A DNA stretch of 64,000 nucleotides from Cordilura impudica (Eukaryota; Arthropoda; Insecta; Diptera; Scathophagidae): positions 132,241,937 to 132,305,936 of the forward strand of contig OY821520.1 of assembly GCA_963682025.1 (NCBI GenBank), given 5' to 3'. The notes below the pieces were generated by a model. That model was not told the DNA's origin. It did no database searches and saw nothing but the letters and a program-made list of their open reading frames with translations. The position numbers and the translations under genes are program-made. Positions 10,907-23,990 of this stretch are shown one piece after another (the first letter of the stretch is position 1; every line of letters begins with the position of its first letter).

Positions 10907-12765
10907 TTAAAAAAAACGTGCGTTGCTTATATCTTTAATGTTTACTGGTAGCACGTTCCAAAGACGAATAGCATTAATATAAAATGGCCATTCTGATATT
11001 AATCTATGATGCCTGATTTGAATTATATTTTTGGTTCTATTAAATCTACTGAATTTTAATCTATTAAATAGATAGTCAGGCTCTCGAACGATAACAATTT
11101 TATATAAAAAGATTAAAATACGTATTTTCAATAGGTCCTCAAATTGTACACCATATAGTTTCTTCGAATACGATGAAATGTTGTCAAATCTCCGCAGTCC
11201 AAATACATATCTAGTAATGTTATTGTAAACAACGTTTAATCTTCGTTTACTTTCTGAGTTGCAACAGGAGAAAACCTCACATTCATACATCAAAATCGGT
11301 AACAGATATGTTTTCGCGAGTAAAATTCTAATTTTGTAAAGCATTGTGTGGGCCAGAGTGTTCTAAGCATAGAATAAGTTCTGTCACATGCTGTATTTAC
11401 ATGAACTCCTAAATTCTTTGCGCTTTCAACAATTTCAATCGGCTGATTACTTATAAGTAAGTTTGGTCTAATTATAATCTTACTATTCCTTTTGCGTATA
11501 ACAATACATTTAGATTTTCGTGGATATAAACTTAATGCATTTGCTGAAGCCCAAAGAAAAACTCTGTTAAGATCCTTATTCAATTTTCTGATACAGTCCT
11601 TAACACCTTGATTTCTGTTGCTTATATATAATTGTGCATCGTCAGCATACAAGCGAATCTTACTATGCAACAACTTGTTGGGAATATCATTAGAGTAAAT
11701 TGAAAAAAGAAGAGGTCCAAGGATTGACCCTTGCGGAACTCCTCGTTTTAGATAAAGTAAATTTGACATTCCAGACTGGGTTTCCACACACTACATTCTG
11801 TTTTTAAGATAAGATGACATTAAGCTGACCGATGTTGAAGAAAAATTCATCATTTTCTGTAATTTCTGAATTAATATGTTGTACTAATATGCTGTACTAA
11901 CATTGTAAAAAAACCATCATCAACTTCTTTTCTTAAATCCTCGGATACATCAGTAAGAGCAGAGTGCAGATATGCCCTGCCCGAAAACCAGATTGTCTGT
12001 TAGTAAGTAGCCGATTATCATTAACGTATGAAGTAATTTGCCTTATAGAGGAATGGTAGGATTGCTATGGGTCGATATTCAGTGGGTGATTTTGGTATTG
12101 GCAAAATTTTAGCTTCTTTCCATCGTGAAGGAAAAGTGCTGGTACTAATAATGTTATTAAAAATATAAGTCATTTGAGGCAAAAGTGACGGAAGTATCAT
12201 CTTCAAAAACTTTTGATTTATACCATCAATGCCTATAGCATTGGATTTTATGGATATGCAACTTCTATATACATCGTTCTGTGTGACACAGTTAAAAGAA
12301 AAAAGGCGTGTTTAGAGAGAATTCACGTATAAAATTTATTATCCGCTTCCAGCATATTTACTTTGATAAATTTCTTGTTTAAATCGTCCGGACTTTCATT
12401 AATAATATTATTGCTATTTTTGTTTTTACCAATTCCAATCTCTTGTATTGATTTCCACTTTTTTGTGTGTCTATAATGTTGTTGAATTTTTCGACGTAAT
12501 AGTTAGATTTACTATTCTCCTAGCTAAACGATAATTTTAATGTAACTCTGTAGTTTTATAGCGTTTCCACCGAGAATATGCAAAGTCACGTTGTTCTATT
12601 AGACGACTAATTGCTGGTGTGTACCATGGTTTTTGCCTAACGTTGATTATCTTCGTTTTCAAAGGAACAGTTAGATTAAATAAATTTTTAAGGAAATTCA
12701 AGTTTTAAAGTTTAGAATTAAAGCTTAGTTTTATTTTAACGTAACTTAGAACATCTTCCTGGTTT
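10907..12765 (-). pseudogene. Non-LTR retrotransposon (LINE), decayed reverse transcriptase
   Basis: Minus-strand pieces read as a LINE reverse transcriptase. 12021-12206 has LPQMTYIFNNIISTSTFPSRWKEAKILPIPK (shown here in two parts only: LPQMTYIFNN and WKEAKILPIPK). 11290-11787 has [16 protein letters not shown] and the catalytic YADD in RLYADDAQLYI. 10907-11344 is the C-terminal part ending in RLISEWPFYINAIRLWN. The same C-terminal signature occurs in the LINE at 52-54.7 kb, so the two are related Jockey-like EN-RT elements. Several frameshifts break it, and no endonuclease domain was recognised. Its 5' side is followed by a mini-me insertion. Confidence 0.8.
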
Positions 12766-13557
12766 TTATACCCTATACCACTATGTGGTTTGGGTATACT
12801 GACTTTGTGCTGATGTTTGTAACAACCAAAAATATTTGACCTAGACCCGTCTGTTATTATGCCGATGGACTCAGAATCACTTTCTGAGTAGATTTAGCAA
12901 CATCCGTCCGTCCGTCTGTGTGTCCGTGTAAACTTTGTAATCGAACTACAGGTCGCAAATATGAATATCTTTTGATGAAATTTGGTATGTAAGCTTTTGT
13001 TGGCCATAGGATGAACGCTGTGGAAATTTGTGAAATTTGGTTCATGTTCAGACCTAGTCCCCATACAAATGACCCCTATGAAATCGACTTAAATTGCAAC
13101 AAGATCCAAATTATCATATAAATCTCAATCAAATTGGGTTTGTGTCTGTTTATTACATCCATTTATCAGTTCTCCAAAAAGAAACCCCATGTGGCAATTC
13201 TTTGTCATAGCCCCCATATTTACCGATTTTCACTAAATCTATCAAAAAACAAAAATATTGCAAAGATTTTTCCCAACTTTGGTTTGTTTATATTTTTTGT
13301 AAGTATAAGTGACTTTACCTAATATGGTCAGGATCGGTTCATTTTTCGATCTAATCCCCATATAAATATAGCATCCCATATGAATTGTTTCATATCTGCA
13401 GCCAAAAAAAAAAAAAAAAATAATAACAATGCCATTCAAATTTGGTTTAAGCTTACTTTCTATGTCTAATTAGTTGGACTGAAGAGATAAGGTCTCTAAA
13501 CCATGATATAGGGTATCGTATAGTCGGTCTAGACCGACTATACTTTTCTTACTTGTT
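12766..13557 (+). mobile_element. Mini-me-like element
   Basis: Same family as 8295-9094: TATACCCTATACCACTATG start, CATCCGTCCGTCCGTCTG near 12901, GATATAGGGTATCG then the 18-bp perfect palindrome AGTCGGTCTAGACCGACT near the end, and a TTTTCTTACTTG terminus. Non-coding. Confidence 0.78.
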
Positions 13558-13599
13558 TTTAGTATTTTATTAATTTTTATTAATTCTTTAAATGATGAA

Positions 13600-13930
13600 C
13601 AAAATACTATAAGATCAGAAACTTAACTTAATAACTCTGTATTTGTCTTTAGAAAGAGAATAGTCTCAATAATATCTGGCTTCATTGATGCTCTCAAATC
13701 AGATCTGATGATTCTGAGTGTAGGAGGTAATACATCTGCGGAAGTTTGTTGCGGGGGCAATGGATAATCTCTGAGTAGATTGGAATTGCATCTTTTTTGC
13801 TAAATCTGAAGAACGGTCAAATTTCTCTACCTTTTAATGCCTGGTAAAAGTGTATTTTAAATGTAGCTGTTCGAGTTTCTGTGTTTCCACTACTATCTTT
13901 AAATTTAAGCGACGACATTTGGACTGCCCC
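13600..13930 (-). pseudogene. Possible hAT transposase C-terminal remnant
   Basis: The minus strand reads DYPLPPQQTSADV then LRASMKPDIIETILFLKTN before a stop. This resembles the C-terminal hAT dimerisation region (tyrosine-proline, TSA, RxRLxPexvexLxFLxxN). The rest is too decayed to translate. Only weakly supported; it could be another transposase. Confidence 0.35.
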
Positions 13931-14340
13931 TGCCCATCTTAATTTTTTTCATCATTATTATGTATAATAGTATTTTTTTTTATTTTTATTATAGAAAAAT
14001 TAAATTGTATTAAATAGTTGGAGTTTAAATTAATTATTTATATGTCAGTAGCTACTCACATGAGACTTCAACTTCATTTTGACTTTCATTCAAAAATTAA
14101 CTAAAACACCAGACCTAGAATATATAATATGAACTACAATATTTAATAACACAAACAAATCAATTTTAATATTATCCTCAATATTGTTCAAGCTAAATTA
14201 AAAAAACTTTTATAGTATAAGTTCTGCTTATGCAAAAAATAATAATAAATTATGAAACACTTTTATATTATATATTTATATTATATATTGATCCGGCAAT
14301 TGGCCATATAACTTAGTACTAGTGAATATTTTTGTTGTTA
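13931..14340. other. AT-rich stretch, nothing recognised
   Basis: No open frame or repeat end recognised; T-rich, with a short repeated TTATATTATATAT tract near 14265. Confidence 0.4.
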
Positions 14341-14344
14341 ATTA

Positions 14345-14758
14345 TGATGATATGTATTTACCGATGATGCCGCCTATTTTTCACATAACTTCCCATACTC
14401 ATCATTCGAGAATTCATACGTAGTTTCAAGACGGTCGTGTTTATAGTACTCCAGATAATTTTTTTTTGTATGGGAGTTGCCACGCCCACTAACCCACACA
14501 TCCATTTTTGGAAAGACGACTCACATTACTAACGTGTGTACTCCAACCAAGTTTCAGGGCTCTTGCTATCATAAAGCTCCAGATATATGATGTAAAAAAA
14601 TTTTTATAAATGGAAGGTGCCACGTCCACTTAAAAAAGTGTAGTCTATTTTACTCTCCCGACGCAAACTTAAAAACTGTGAAATTTTCAAGAAGATCGGT
14701 TTATGGCGTAGTCACCATTAAATCAGACCCACAAATAAACAAATTTTCATTTATATAT
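14345..14758 (-). mobile_element. Helitron-like fragment
   Basis: On the minus strand this shares the internal unit of the Helitron at 55559-57049 (GTGGGCGTGGCA..CCCAT, then an ATCTGGAGTACT-like block). It finishes at its 5' side with TATATATAAATGAAAATTTG, similar to the 5' ends of insect Helitrons. The long-TIR element A begins in the TA run immediately beyond it. Confidence 0.5.
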
Positions 14759-14760
14759 AT

Positions 14761-17535
14761 GGGGGATTTCATGTCAAGTGCACCAACTTTTGAAACCGAT
14801 GTCTTCCGATCGGGATGAAATTTGCACCAAGGTTAGTCCTATTGGATACTAGTTTAGACACAATTTTTCAACAAGATCGGTCCAGATCTCTCTGAGTTAG
14901 AGGGAATCAAAATTTGACATTTTGGCCAAACAGGTGTTTTTTCTCATCCATGTAACTTATTACCTATTGTTCTTAGAAAATTTTCTCCCAAAGAGTTTAG
15001 ATAGCTATTTCTTCAATATTTCGGAAAAAATACTTTAAAAAAAAAATTTTGTAGGCTTTTTTTTTGCTAAATTAAAGCATTTTTGCCTTTTTTTTCAAAA
15101 AGGGCAATTTTAATTTTTTTTTTTTTTTCATAAGAAAGCTTAGGATTTTTCCTTTAACAGCTTTTTGGTCGCTTAGTGGGATGGGAGTGGGATATCCATC
15201 AAAATAAATGTTTTGTAACTCAAGACAACGGTTTTTAAATTTTTCACAAATTCACTATTTTGAATTTTTTCCTATTTGTGTCTAAAACCTTACAAATAAA
15301 ACTTATACTGAGAAACTAGATAAACTAAACTTTCCGAAGGTATATAACATACCTAACTAAAATTTTATACCCTCGATACTGTAATACCCAGAATATGTTA
15401 ACCTCATGAAAAAAATCGCTTTTTTTCTATAGAAATGTTGAAAAATTATTATTTTTTATTTATTTTTAATAATAATTAAATTAATGTATAATAATAATAA
15501 TATTAAAAATAAAAAGATAAATAATTTATTAAAATTTAATCTTAATTGCATTAGATCCATTTATATTATAACTATTTTTATACTTAATTTATTGTAGCTT
15601 ATGAAGTATTTAAGTCTTGTAAAGTTTGAAATACCCAGTCTTTCATCCAGCTTTTTTGTCGCCTTTATTTACTGCGTTTTTTTGTCAATCCTTTCTTGGC
15701 GTTACTAGGTTCAGCTGTTGATTTCGCTGCTGGTTTATTTGTTGTCTTTGGAAAGAAATCGCATTGAATAGAGGCAGAAAACTTTTTCAACTTGAGTCTT
15801 CCATCGACAAGCGGTATAAAAGCATGGTATTCACCGGTGCCATCAATTGTTACCGCAGCATCGAATCTGCTCTTCAGTGTTTGCAATGTTTTCTGATGAT
15901 CCTCCTTGCTAATAAAAACTATTTTAGTTTCTTTACAATAATTCTTTGCCCAATGGAATAAAGCGGTCGCATCTGAGATGCGATCTTGATGAGAGCACTG
16001 TCGGCTATACTTTGCTGCATTTCTTTTTAAGGTTTGCTCCAATACCATCACATGCTCCTTTACCATGAGCAGTAGGATGAAAATGCCACTCAGCTGGCAT
16101 TCCAATATCTTTTTTATGGGTCATAAGATTTGCCGAGCTCCGTCCGAAACGTAGTATACCTTCTTTACTGTAAATTTAGATTTTAGAAATTTTAGTATTC
16201 TCTTCTGGTACGCATAAACTGCAACGGTATCATGCTTTAAATCGTCGCATATGATTGCCATACTTTTGTGTTCCAGTTTTTCATCTTTCATGTAGTAAAT
16301 AACTACTGTGAATATAGTTGCTTGGTCGTTATTGAAGTGGAATGCTTGTATGGCATCCTGAAGAATATATTTATAGTTTTCTGCGAAATGTATCTTCAAA
16401 TCCTTGAAGAATGACCATTGCTCTTTGACTAAAAAGTCATGGTTTCTCAAGTTTAGCAATCCTGTTCACATTTCTTCCACAAAATCATCCACATTTAAAA
16501 TGATTGTCTTCAATGTGTATCTGTCAGTCTAAATCAAAGAATCAAATTTGACCTCCTCTCTATATTCTCGATCGAAAGGGTTGATTAAATTTTCTTTGAT
16601 GAATGTGGTTTTCGGGCAATTGGTACGTTCACCTAAGTGGCAAGAAGCTGTTTCATTAGGACACATAGTCAATTTAAGGCAATCGCGGTAGTCGTGTAAA
16701 TCTTCTGCCGAATCATCTATTAAATACTTTAAGTAGATTTCGTTCAACATCAGTTTAAGATTTTCATGGTAAATGCAAACGCATACTGTATGAGTTCCGC
16801 TGCTTTCTGCCAAAACGCAATGTTTTGGCCTCATTTGGGTTAATTTCGTGAAGCCAATTCTAACATCCTCGTGTTCAGATTGAAATGTGCAAATAACTCT
16901 ATCAGGTTACATATAACCATTCTCTTCTGTTATGTTATGAAGGTATGTTACATACCTTCGGAAAGGTTAATTTGTCTAGTTTCTCAGTATAAGTTTTATT
17001 TGTAAGGTTTTTCACACAAATAGGAAAAAATTCAAAATAGTGCATTTGTGAAAAATTGAAAAACCGTTGTCTTGAGTTACAAAACATTTATTTTGATAGA
17101 TATCCCACTCCCATCCCACTAAGCGACCAAAAAGCTCTTAAAGGAAAAATCCTAAGCTTTCTTATGAAAAAAAAAAAAAAAATGCCCTTTTTGAAAATAA
17201 AGGCAAAAATGCTTTAATTTAGCAAAAAAAAAGTCTAAAATTTTTTTTTTTTTTTTTTAAAGTATTTTTTTCCCAAATATTGAATAAATAGCTATCTAAA
17301 CTCTTTAGGAGAAAATTTTCTAAGAACAATAGGTAACAAGTTACATGGATGAGAAAAAACACCTGTTTGGCCAAAATGTCAAATTTTGATCCCCTCTAAC
17401 TCAGAGAGATCTGGACCGATCTTATTGAAAAATTGTGTCTAAACTACTATCCTATAGGACTAAGCTTGGTGTAAATTTCATCCCGATCGGAAGACATCGG
17501 TTTCAAAAGTTGGTGCACTTGACATGAAACCCCCC
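14761..17535 (-). mobile_element. Long-TIR DNA transposon, copy A
   Basis: A 2.8-kb element with inverted repeats of roughly 600 bp: 14761-15370 and 16925-17535. Each starts GGGG(A)TTTCATGTCAAGTG inside a TATATA flank. Copies B (49224-52014) and C (59606-62017) share the same termini and the same gene. The central part is a broken transposase on the minus strand. Superfamily not identified; insertion into TA-rich sequence is suggested but a clean target duplication cannot be read. Confidence 0.8.
15665..16834 (-). pseudogene. Transposase remnant of long-TIR element A
   Basis: Minus-strand fragments at 16529-16834, 16121-16459 and 15665-16105 match copies B and C in order. Features are the Cys-rich block around CHLGERTNCPKTTF, a HFAENYKY block, YYVSDGARQ and the lysine-rich C terminus KKGLTKKRSK. 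In copy B the corresponding block reads YDFAENYKY; here the residues before FAENYKY are deleted, taking with them an Asp that may be catalytic. A second deletion follows SDGARQ. Frameshifts separate the parts. No named family can be given. Confidence 0.75.
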
Positions 17536-17589
17536 ATATATATGTATATAGATTTTAGTACTCGAATGAAGTGACTCTCATATTCACCA

Positions 17590-17770
17590 TATGTTTTTGG
17601 TATTTGTTGAAGAAATTGTAGACATTGGGTTAAAATGTTCTACGAAAAAATTTTCTTCCAGACATCCGAACTCGGAATTTAGCTCGAAAGATTTGCTACA
17701 CTACTTTAAGAGTCTTATTCCAAACAATGTTGACGAAAAAATCCTTAAACAGACATAAAATTTGACTATG
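17590..17770 (-). repeat. Dispersed repeat, inverted partner of 740-955
   Basis: Diverged reverse complement of 740-955 with the same order of conserved blocks. It lies just outside the right end of element A. Confidence 0.6.
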
Positions 17771-18965
17771 TCCTCACAGAATCAAACAGTTTGCCAGTTT
17801 TACAATAATAACCTTACACATTTGTTCGGTATAAGAAGCAGCCACCCCCCAAGATCATGACCATCATTTTGTTAAGCAGTGTTATAAACAACTTTAAATG
17901 TGTTTTAAAGCTGACCTAAGCATTTCTATTTGTTGTTTTTTGAGTTATACCATTAAATATTTTAATCAATAAAATCATAATTTAATTTATAAAATGTTGT
18001 TGTTATGACAAAACCATCGCAACTTTGATATCATAAAACTTTTCACTTCACAAATATTGATTTTAATTACAATTGTATCCTCAAACTTAATTATTATGTG
18101 TAGGCTCCAGCAAAAAATAAATTGCGTCTATGACACAAACACAATTTCGTTTAAAAATCAAAGTTGAAAAATTTTATCGCAGCTGTTAAATACAATAATG
18201 CGATGTCAATGTAACAACATAACAACTTTGTTGTTATTTTTTCAAGTAGTATTGGCATTCGATCTAAAGCGAAAAAAAATATATAATTATAACCAAGCAA
18301 CAATTTCTGGCTTCTCATGTTTCATGTGCCTGTTCATAATGAGGGCTTTGGATTATTGAAGTTGTCATCACAACAAATTCACATCTAATAGACTTGTGTA
18401 TTTCTCATAGATGGGACTACTGCATAACAGTCAAATGACATGATATGTAATAATTAATTTTTTGGGGGGGAATAAATACAGTAAAAGAAAAATAATTGAA
18501 ATATTTAAATTTAACTGTTATGAATATCAAAGTACAGAATATTATCTCTGAAATTGAAAACAACTTTTTGCTTTGATTTGTTACGAATAATCGGTTGAAT
18601 AATTTATCACGAATTATTTATTATTTCAAATCTTTGATTACGAGTATATAAAAATAATAAGAAATTTTAAATAAAATCTGTCATCGTTATAATGTTTTCT
18701 AATACTCTAATCTAAAATAAATAATCTAAATCTAAATTCTATTTACAATCTTGTTGACTTCTTGAGATATCAGTTCTAAATAAGTACTCGTATTGTGTTG
18801 ATATAAAAATAGCCATGATAAATTTCCCTCGAAAAATTTTTTCTGTTCGAGAAAACGCTTTCCAGCAAGGGAAAACACTTCACGGGAATTTGCCATAGGC
18901 GCTCAAACTTAAACATAAGGTAGCAGCCGAATCTCATAATTAAGTGTAAAGATGTAATGAAAGGG
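17771..18965. other. AT-rich stretch, nothing recognised
   Basis: No coding region, repeat terminus or tandem array identified. Ordinary fly intergenic or intronic composition. Confidence 0.4.
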
Positions 18966-18969
18966 CATT

Positions 18970-19585
18970 AGGTCCATTTAATTGGATGTAGAAAACGATA
19001 ATTAACCAAAACTGGGTGGCACTGTTGTGAATTTGTATTCAACAGATATGGAGACTATGTCGGAAAATGGACGGATCATGACCATACAAACCAAATTGGA
19101 GAAAATTTATGAGATATTTTTTTAAACCCTATTCCACTATGTAGTCTGTGTATAGTGAGTTTGTGCTGATGTTTGTAACTATCAAACCTATTTGACATAT
19201 TCTCATCTGTTACTATGCTGATCGACCCATAATAATTTTTGGGTCCAGTTACTGATGGCCGTCTGCGCGTCTATATGAACCTTGTAATTTAGAGAGCTTA
19301 CAAAAGCGAATATATTTTGTTTTTATTTGGTATATAAACTTTCATCAGCCACAGGATGACCGCAACTGAAATTGGAGAAAATCTCTGCATTCTCTGACCC
19401 AGTCACCATACAAGTAAATCCTATCAGACCGACTAAAATTGTCCTAAGCTCCAGATTATCTTATATTTATAACGACACAATTTTGTTTAATAATAATGAA
19501 GGGCCATTTTTAGTCATAGTTTCCATACAAAGCTAATTCCCGATCTCCACCTAAATCTATCAGGGATAAAAAGATGGTATTTATT
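18970..19585. repeat. Old mini-me-like fragments in head-to-head arrangement
   Basis: 18970-19117 matches the reverse complement of the mini-me 3' part. From about 19118 a diverged + strand copy begins (AAACCCTATTCCACTATGTA). That copy is interrupted by the younger insertion at 19586-20330 and seems to resume at 20331-20470 with the downstream mini-me block. Confidence 0.55.
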
Positions 19586-20330
19586 ACACACTATACCACT
19601 ATGTGGTTTGGGTATAATGACTTTGTGCTGCTGTTTGTAACTACCAAAAATATTTGACCTAGACCCATCTTTTATTATATCGATAGAATCAGAATCACTA
19701 TCTGATTCGATTTAACGATGTCCGTCCGTCCGTCTGTGTGTCCATGTAAACCTTGTAATCAAACTTCAGGTCGGACATAGGATGAACGCTATTTAAATTG
19801 GTGAGAATCGGTATATGCTAAGACCTAGCCCCCATACAAATTACCCCTATGAAATCGACATAAATTGCCATAATATCCAAATTGTCGTATAGATCTAACT
19901 CAAATTGGGTTTGTATGCGTTTGTTACATCCATTAATGAGTAGTCCAAGAATGATCCCTATGGGACAACTCTTAGTCGTAGGCCGCATATAGAGCTGCTT
20001 CCCGATCTTCACTTAAATCTATCAAAAATCAAAAATATTGCACTGATTCTTCTCAAATTTTGTTTGTATATATTTTTGCAAAAGACAAGAGACTTTACCA
20101 AACAAGGTCAGGATCGGTGTAATTTTGGGACTAGTCCCCATATAGATATAGCATCCGATATGAACTTTTTCATATCTGCAGCCGAAAAAATTAACAAAAA
20201 TCCCACTCAAATTTGGTTTATGCTTATTTTCTATATCCAGTTAATTGGGCCTGAGAGATAGGGTCTCTAAACGCACGGTATAGGGTATCATATAGTTGGC
20301 CTAGACCGACTATAATTTTCTTACTTGTTT
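19586..20330 (+). mobile_element. Mini-me-like element, inserted in an older copy
   Basis: CACACTATACCACTATGTGG start, GATGTCCGTCCGTCCGTCTG near 19718, GGTATAGGGTATCATATAG then GGCCTAGACCGACTATA, and a TTTTCTTACTTG end. Well preserved relative to the older flanking copy. Non-coding; short open frames on both strands are repeat artefacts. Confidence 0.75.
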
Positions 20331-20769
20331 TTTCCTAAATTTGATTTATATATGTTGTTGTGAAAAGCAATTAACTTTACCAAATATTGTCGTGATCGGT
20401 CCATTTTTTACCTTGGATCCCATATAAATTTACTATTCTACAAATGAATAGCAATACAACAGGAAAGTCTGCAGTGACTATATATTTTTCTTTCCCGTTT
20501 TTTAATAGATTTAAGTAGATATCGGGAAGTAGGTTTTTATGGGGATTATTGCTACGAATGGTCCTCATTAGTGTGTGTAATATACATACAGAAGCAAGTC
20601 TTGACCAAGATATATATGAATATCTGTATTTTCTGCAATATTGATCTCGTAGAGTGAATAATCTGAACATATATCGATTTTCACTAATATAAATAGTGAT
20701 CATCCTATGACTCTCAGCATGATATGAGGACGATTCCAGAACAACTCTATCTGGCGAAGAAAACAACAA

Positions 20770-21240
20770 ATTTAGGGAAACTTTTCTTTATTTGTCAACA
20801 TAATCTCCTTTAAGTTCTATAAACTTTTCCCAGCGATATTCAATAACTCAAATAGCCAGTTTATACTAAGAAGTTCATAGCTCCTTGAAATATATATCAG
20901 CCGCAGACTCCATCTCTTCATTGTGGGCTAATATTTTACCACCGAGCCATTTTTTCAAGTTTGTAGAGAAAATACTCCGAGGGAACTAAACCTGGCGAAT
21001 AAGGTGTGTTATGAAGTAATTCGCATTTTAGTTCATGGATTTTAGCCATTTCAATAGTGGATGCCTTAACTGGTGCATTGTCTTCATGAAACAACACTTT
21101 ATTTTTCACAAAATGCGCTAGAATAATTTAGCAAATATTCACCGTTGAGTGTTATTCCTTTTTTGGTGATAATGAATAAAGATTGTCATACGCGTATCCC
21201 AAAAACAGACTTCATAGCCTTGCCTGCAGATGGAACTGTC
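20770..21240 (-). pseudogene. Mariner-type transposase remnant
   Basis: The minus strand reads mariner-like segments: a block equivalent to HEDNAPVKAS near the catalytic Asp, HNTPYSPGLVPSEYFL (the mariner PYSPDLAPxD signature, here with Ser-Glu in place of the final Ser-Asp) and an ELKGDYV-like end near 20815. Several stops and frameshifts. It is cut at 21240 by the terminus of the next element. A second mariner fragment is at 28503-28740. Confidence 0.7.
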
Positions 21241-22255
21241 ATACATGAAACACATAGACGATAGCGGCTACACGACTACAGCCTGTCAAAAATAAAATAC
21301 ACTCGTTTATATGAAAACGATTATCTTGACACCCACACAGCTGCACGGGTGCACGACTACTTATGTCGTTGTGGTCAACTTAGGATAATTTCTATTTTTG
21401 TTGTCTACATAACAAAAATAAGGTTGACAATATAACAAAATATGTGAACGGAATTAGTGCTATGAAATATTTAATTTTGTTAAAAATGGAAATCGCCAAA
21501 TGAAATGCTATAATTCCATTAATAACACTACTCAACAAAATGAAAAAAATTTCATGTACTCCGGATGCGATAATTTTTTCTGTGTAGATAACCTTGACAT
21601 GAGCTCGAAAAACGCAATAAAAAATTTTTTTTTCGTTTGGTTTTTTTTTTTTTTTTTTTTTTTAAATTTTAAAAATTTTTTTTTGGTTAATTTGTTTCGT
21701 CCAGCATAACTCGGGAACCACTAGCCCGATTTAATTGAATTAAATTGTAAAAAATTTAAAATTACAATTCCCTTAATCTGTTTATATATTGTTTTCCTAT
21801 ACAAGCAACAGTTTCCAAGTTAAAAATGAATATATAAAGGAAAAAACTTATTTTTGCCTAAAGATTTAAATTTTTTTTTTTTTAAAAATCCATAAAAAAT
21901 CCCAAATGAAAAAAAATGTCAAATCTTATTACTTTTACGTAAAGACACATAACCTATGAGCAAAATAAGAGAAAGATCATGAAAATCGATGCACGCGTTT
22001 CGCTTTTATTCGCAATTGAGTAAAGGTATGAATTTAAAAAATTTGCTCGACATATGCACAACTTTGTCTATGGTAAGGTTTTTTCTTTTTTATTACAAAA
22101 AAAATTAAAATTTGTTGGGTGACAAAAATATATGACTTTAAATTAAAAAACAATTCGATATATGTACAAGAAATTATCCTAAGGATATCAACATTAATTA
22201 ATTATAAAAAAGTTTTAAAAAAAAATATCTAAACACAAAAATAAAAACCTTCAAA

Positions 22256-23990
22256 TTAAAAATAATTATGTGCTTTTGTCTTTCTTTTATATTGTTGTGG
22301 GTCTGTTTCTCTTATTAGGAACCAGATATAGTCCCCCATCATAGCTTCGTTCCAAAATCCTTGGTATCGGTGCTCAATTTCTTTCATTTGCTGATGAAAA
22401 CGCTCACCATGCTCGTCACTCACATCGCCCAGGTTGTCCGGAAAGAAGTCCAAGTGCGAGTGTAGAAAATGTATCTTAAGCGACATATTTGCTCCAATTT
22501 TTTTATAATTTTGGAGTAGTTGTTCGACGATCTCTCTGTAATTTGAGCTTTTGTTGTTTCCAAGAAATCCGGAAACAATTTGCCGAAATGAGTTCCAAGC
22601 TGCAGCTTCATTTGGTGATAAAATGTGTTCAAACTGTTGGTCTTGCAACAACTTTTTAATTTGCGGACCGTCGAAAACGCCTTCCTTAATCTTTGCCGAT
22701 GAAAGGTGAGGAAAAATGGTTTTTAAATAGGCGAACGCTTCGCCATCTTTGTTGATAGCTTTCACGAAGTTTTTTATGAGTCCGAGCTTTATGTGAAGAG
22801 GTGGGAGAAAAACATTTTCCTTTTTTATGAGTGGTGTATATTTCACGTTGTCGCTGCCGGGGATGAAGTTAACTCTTTCTGTCCAACTCCTCCTGGTGTA
22901 ATGATGTTGACGATCGCGGCTGTCCCAAAGGCAGAGAAAACAACAGTACTTTGTGAATCCACCTTGTAATCCACAAAGGATACCGATAACCTTAAGGTCG
23001 GCACAAACTTTCCAATCGTGTTTCTCATAGTTAAGGCACTTTAGTAGATTGTCCATGACTTCGTATGTTTCCTTGGTGTCAACGGCATGAGCAATTGGAA
23101 TCGAAGGTTTCTTGTTGCCGTTGTGCAGTAAAATTGCTTTAAGGCTCTGCTTGTTGCTGTCGATGAAAAGACGCCACTCTCCTGGATCGTAAGAGTACCC
23201 GAGTTCACCAAATAATCCGGGAATGTCCTTACAAAAACAGATGTTGTCTTTTTTTGTGTAGTACCTTGCGTATGGTTCATGACGCTTCCTGTAGATTGTT
23301 GTCACCACACCAGGAGCCAAGAAACCGAACTGTTTCATGCGCAATGCATGCAACTCTGCATCTTCCTTGGAGAGTTTCAATTCTCTAACCCAATCGTTCA
23401 GTTCTGCTTGGGAACATAAGCGTTGACGTCCATGCAATGTATATGTTGACTCGCATTCTGATGTGGTTCCTACTGTCTCCGGATCTGATGATGGATGTAT
23501 CGCCTCATTATTAGATGCCCATCTTGAAACGGGCGGTTGCGGGTCCACTGGTTCTTTGGAAAATGGCACTGGAAAATTCACTGTTGAAACAGCAGCGTAA
23601 GTCCATCGTATATTTTTTCCCACGCCTGTTTTTTTGCTAAGACAGAAGTAGCAATCTGTTGCATGGCAAAGCGGAGCTCTCCAAAGCATTGGCATGATGA
23701 TTCTCGGCTGTCGTCTGAAAGAATTGCAATAATAAGTTATATATGTTCTTGAATTTCGTAATCTACACTTACCTTGAGTCACTTAGCTGTACGTAGCACC
23801 TTGGACATAGAGCACTTGGTGTCCACCGCTCATCTATGTTTGAGACCTTTAAATTGAAGCTCTCTTCAAATGAATCTCTCAATTTAGGTGAAAAATAACG
23901 CTTGTTTTTTCCACAAACGTATTTTCCGCACATGTAACAAAAATTACTTGGATTGGTATTGCATTCAAATACTCGCGAACGTTTGCTCAT
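22256..23990 (-). CDS. Two-exon transposase-like protein, unnamed family, intact
   Basis: Join of 23773-23990 (exon 1) and 22256-23714 (exon 2), giving 558 residues; 1,677 coding bases with an intact reading frame. The start is the ATG at 23990; a frame opening at 24014 begins with GTG. The intron at 23715-23772 is 58 bp, GTAAGT to TTTCAG. The N terminus has cysteine pairs CYMC (18/21), CPRC (62/65) and CYFC (94/97), suggesting a DNA-binding zinc domain. The body has GEWRLFIDS, VCADLKVIGILCG, GGFTKYCCFLCLWDSR and DVSDEHGERFHQ. These supply conserved Asp, Asp and Glu residues in an order compatible with a DDE enzyme, with CxxC between the second and third. I recognise a widespread animal protein family of this shape but cannot name its superfamily. 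Location inside long TIRs makes transposase the best call. Confidence 0.75.
23715..23772 (-). other. 58-bp intron in the transposase gene
   Basis: On the minus strand it begins GTAAGTGTAG and ends CTTTCAG. Splicing joins LSDS to RRQPRII and keeps the frame open. Size and borders are typical of short fly introns. Confidence 0.85.
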
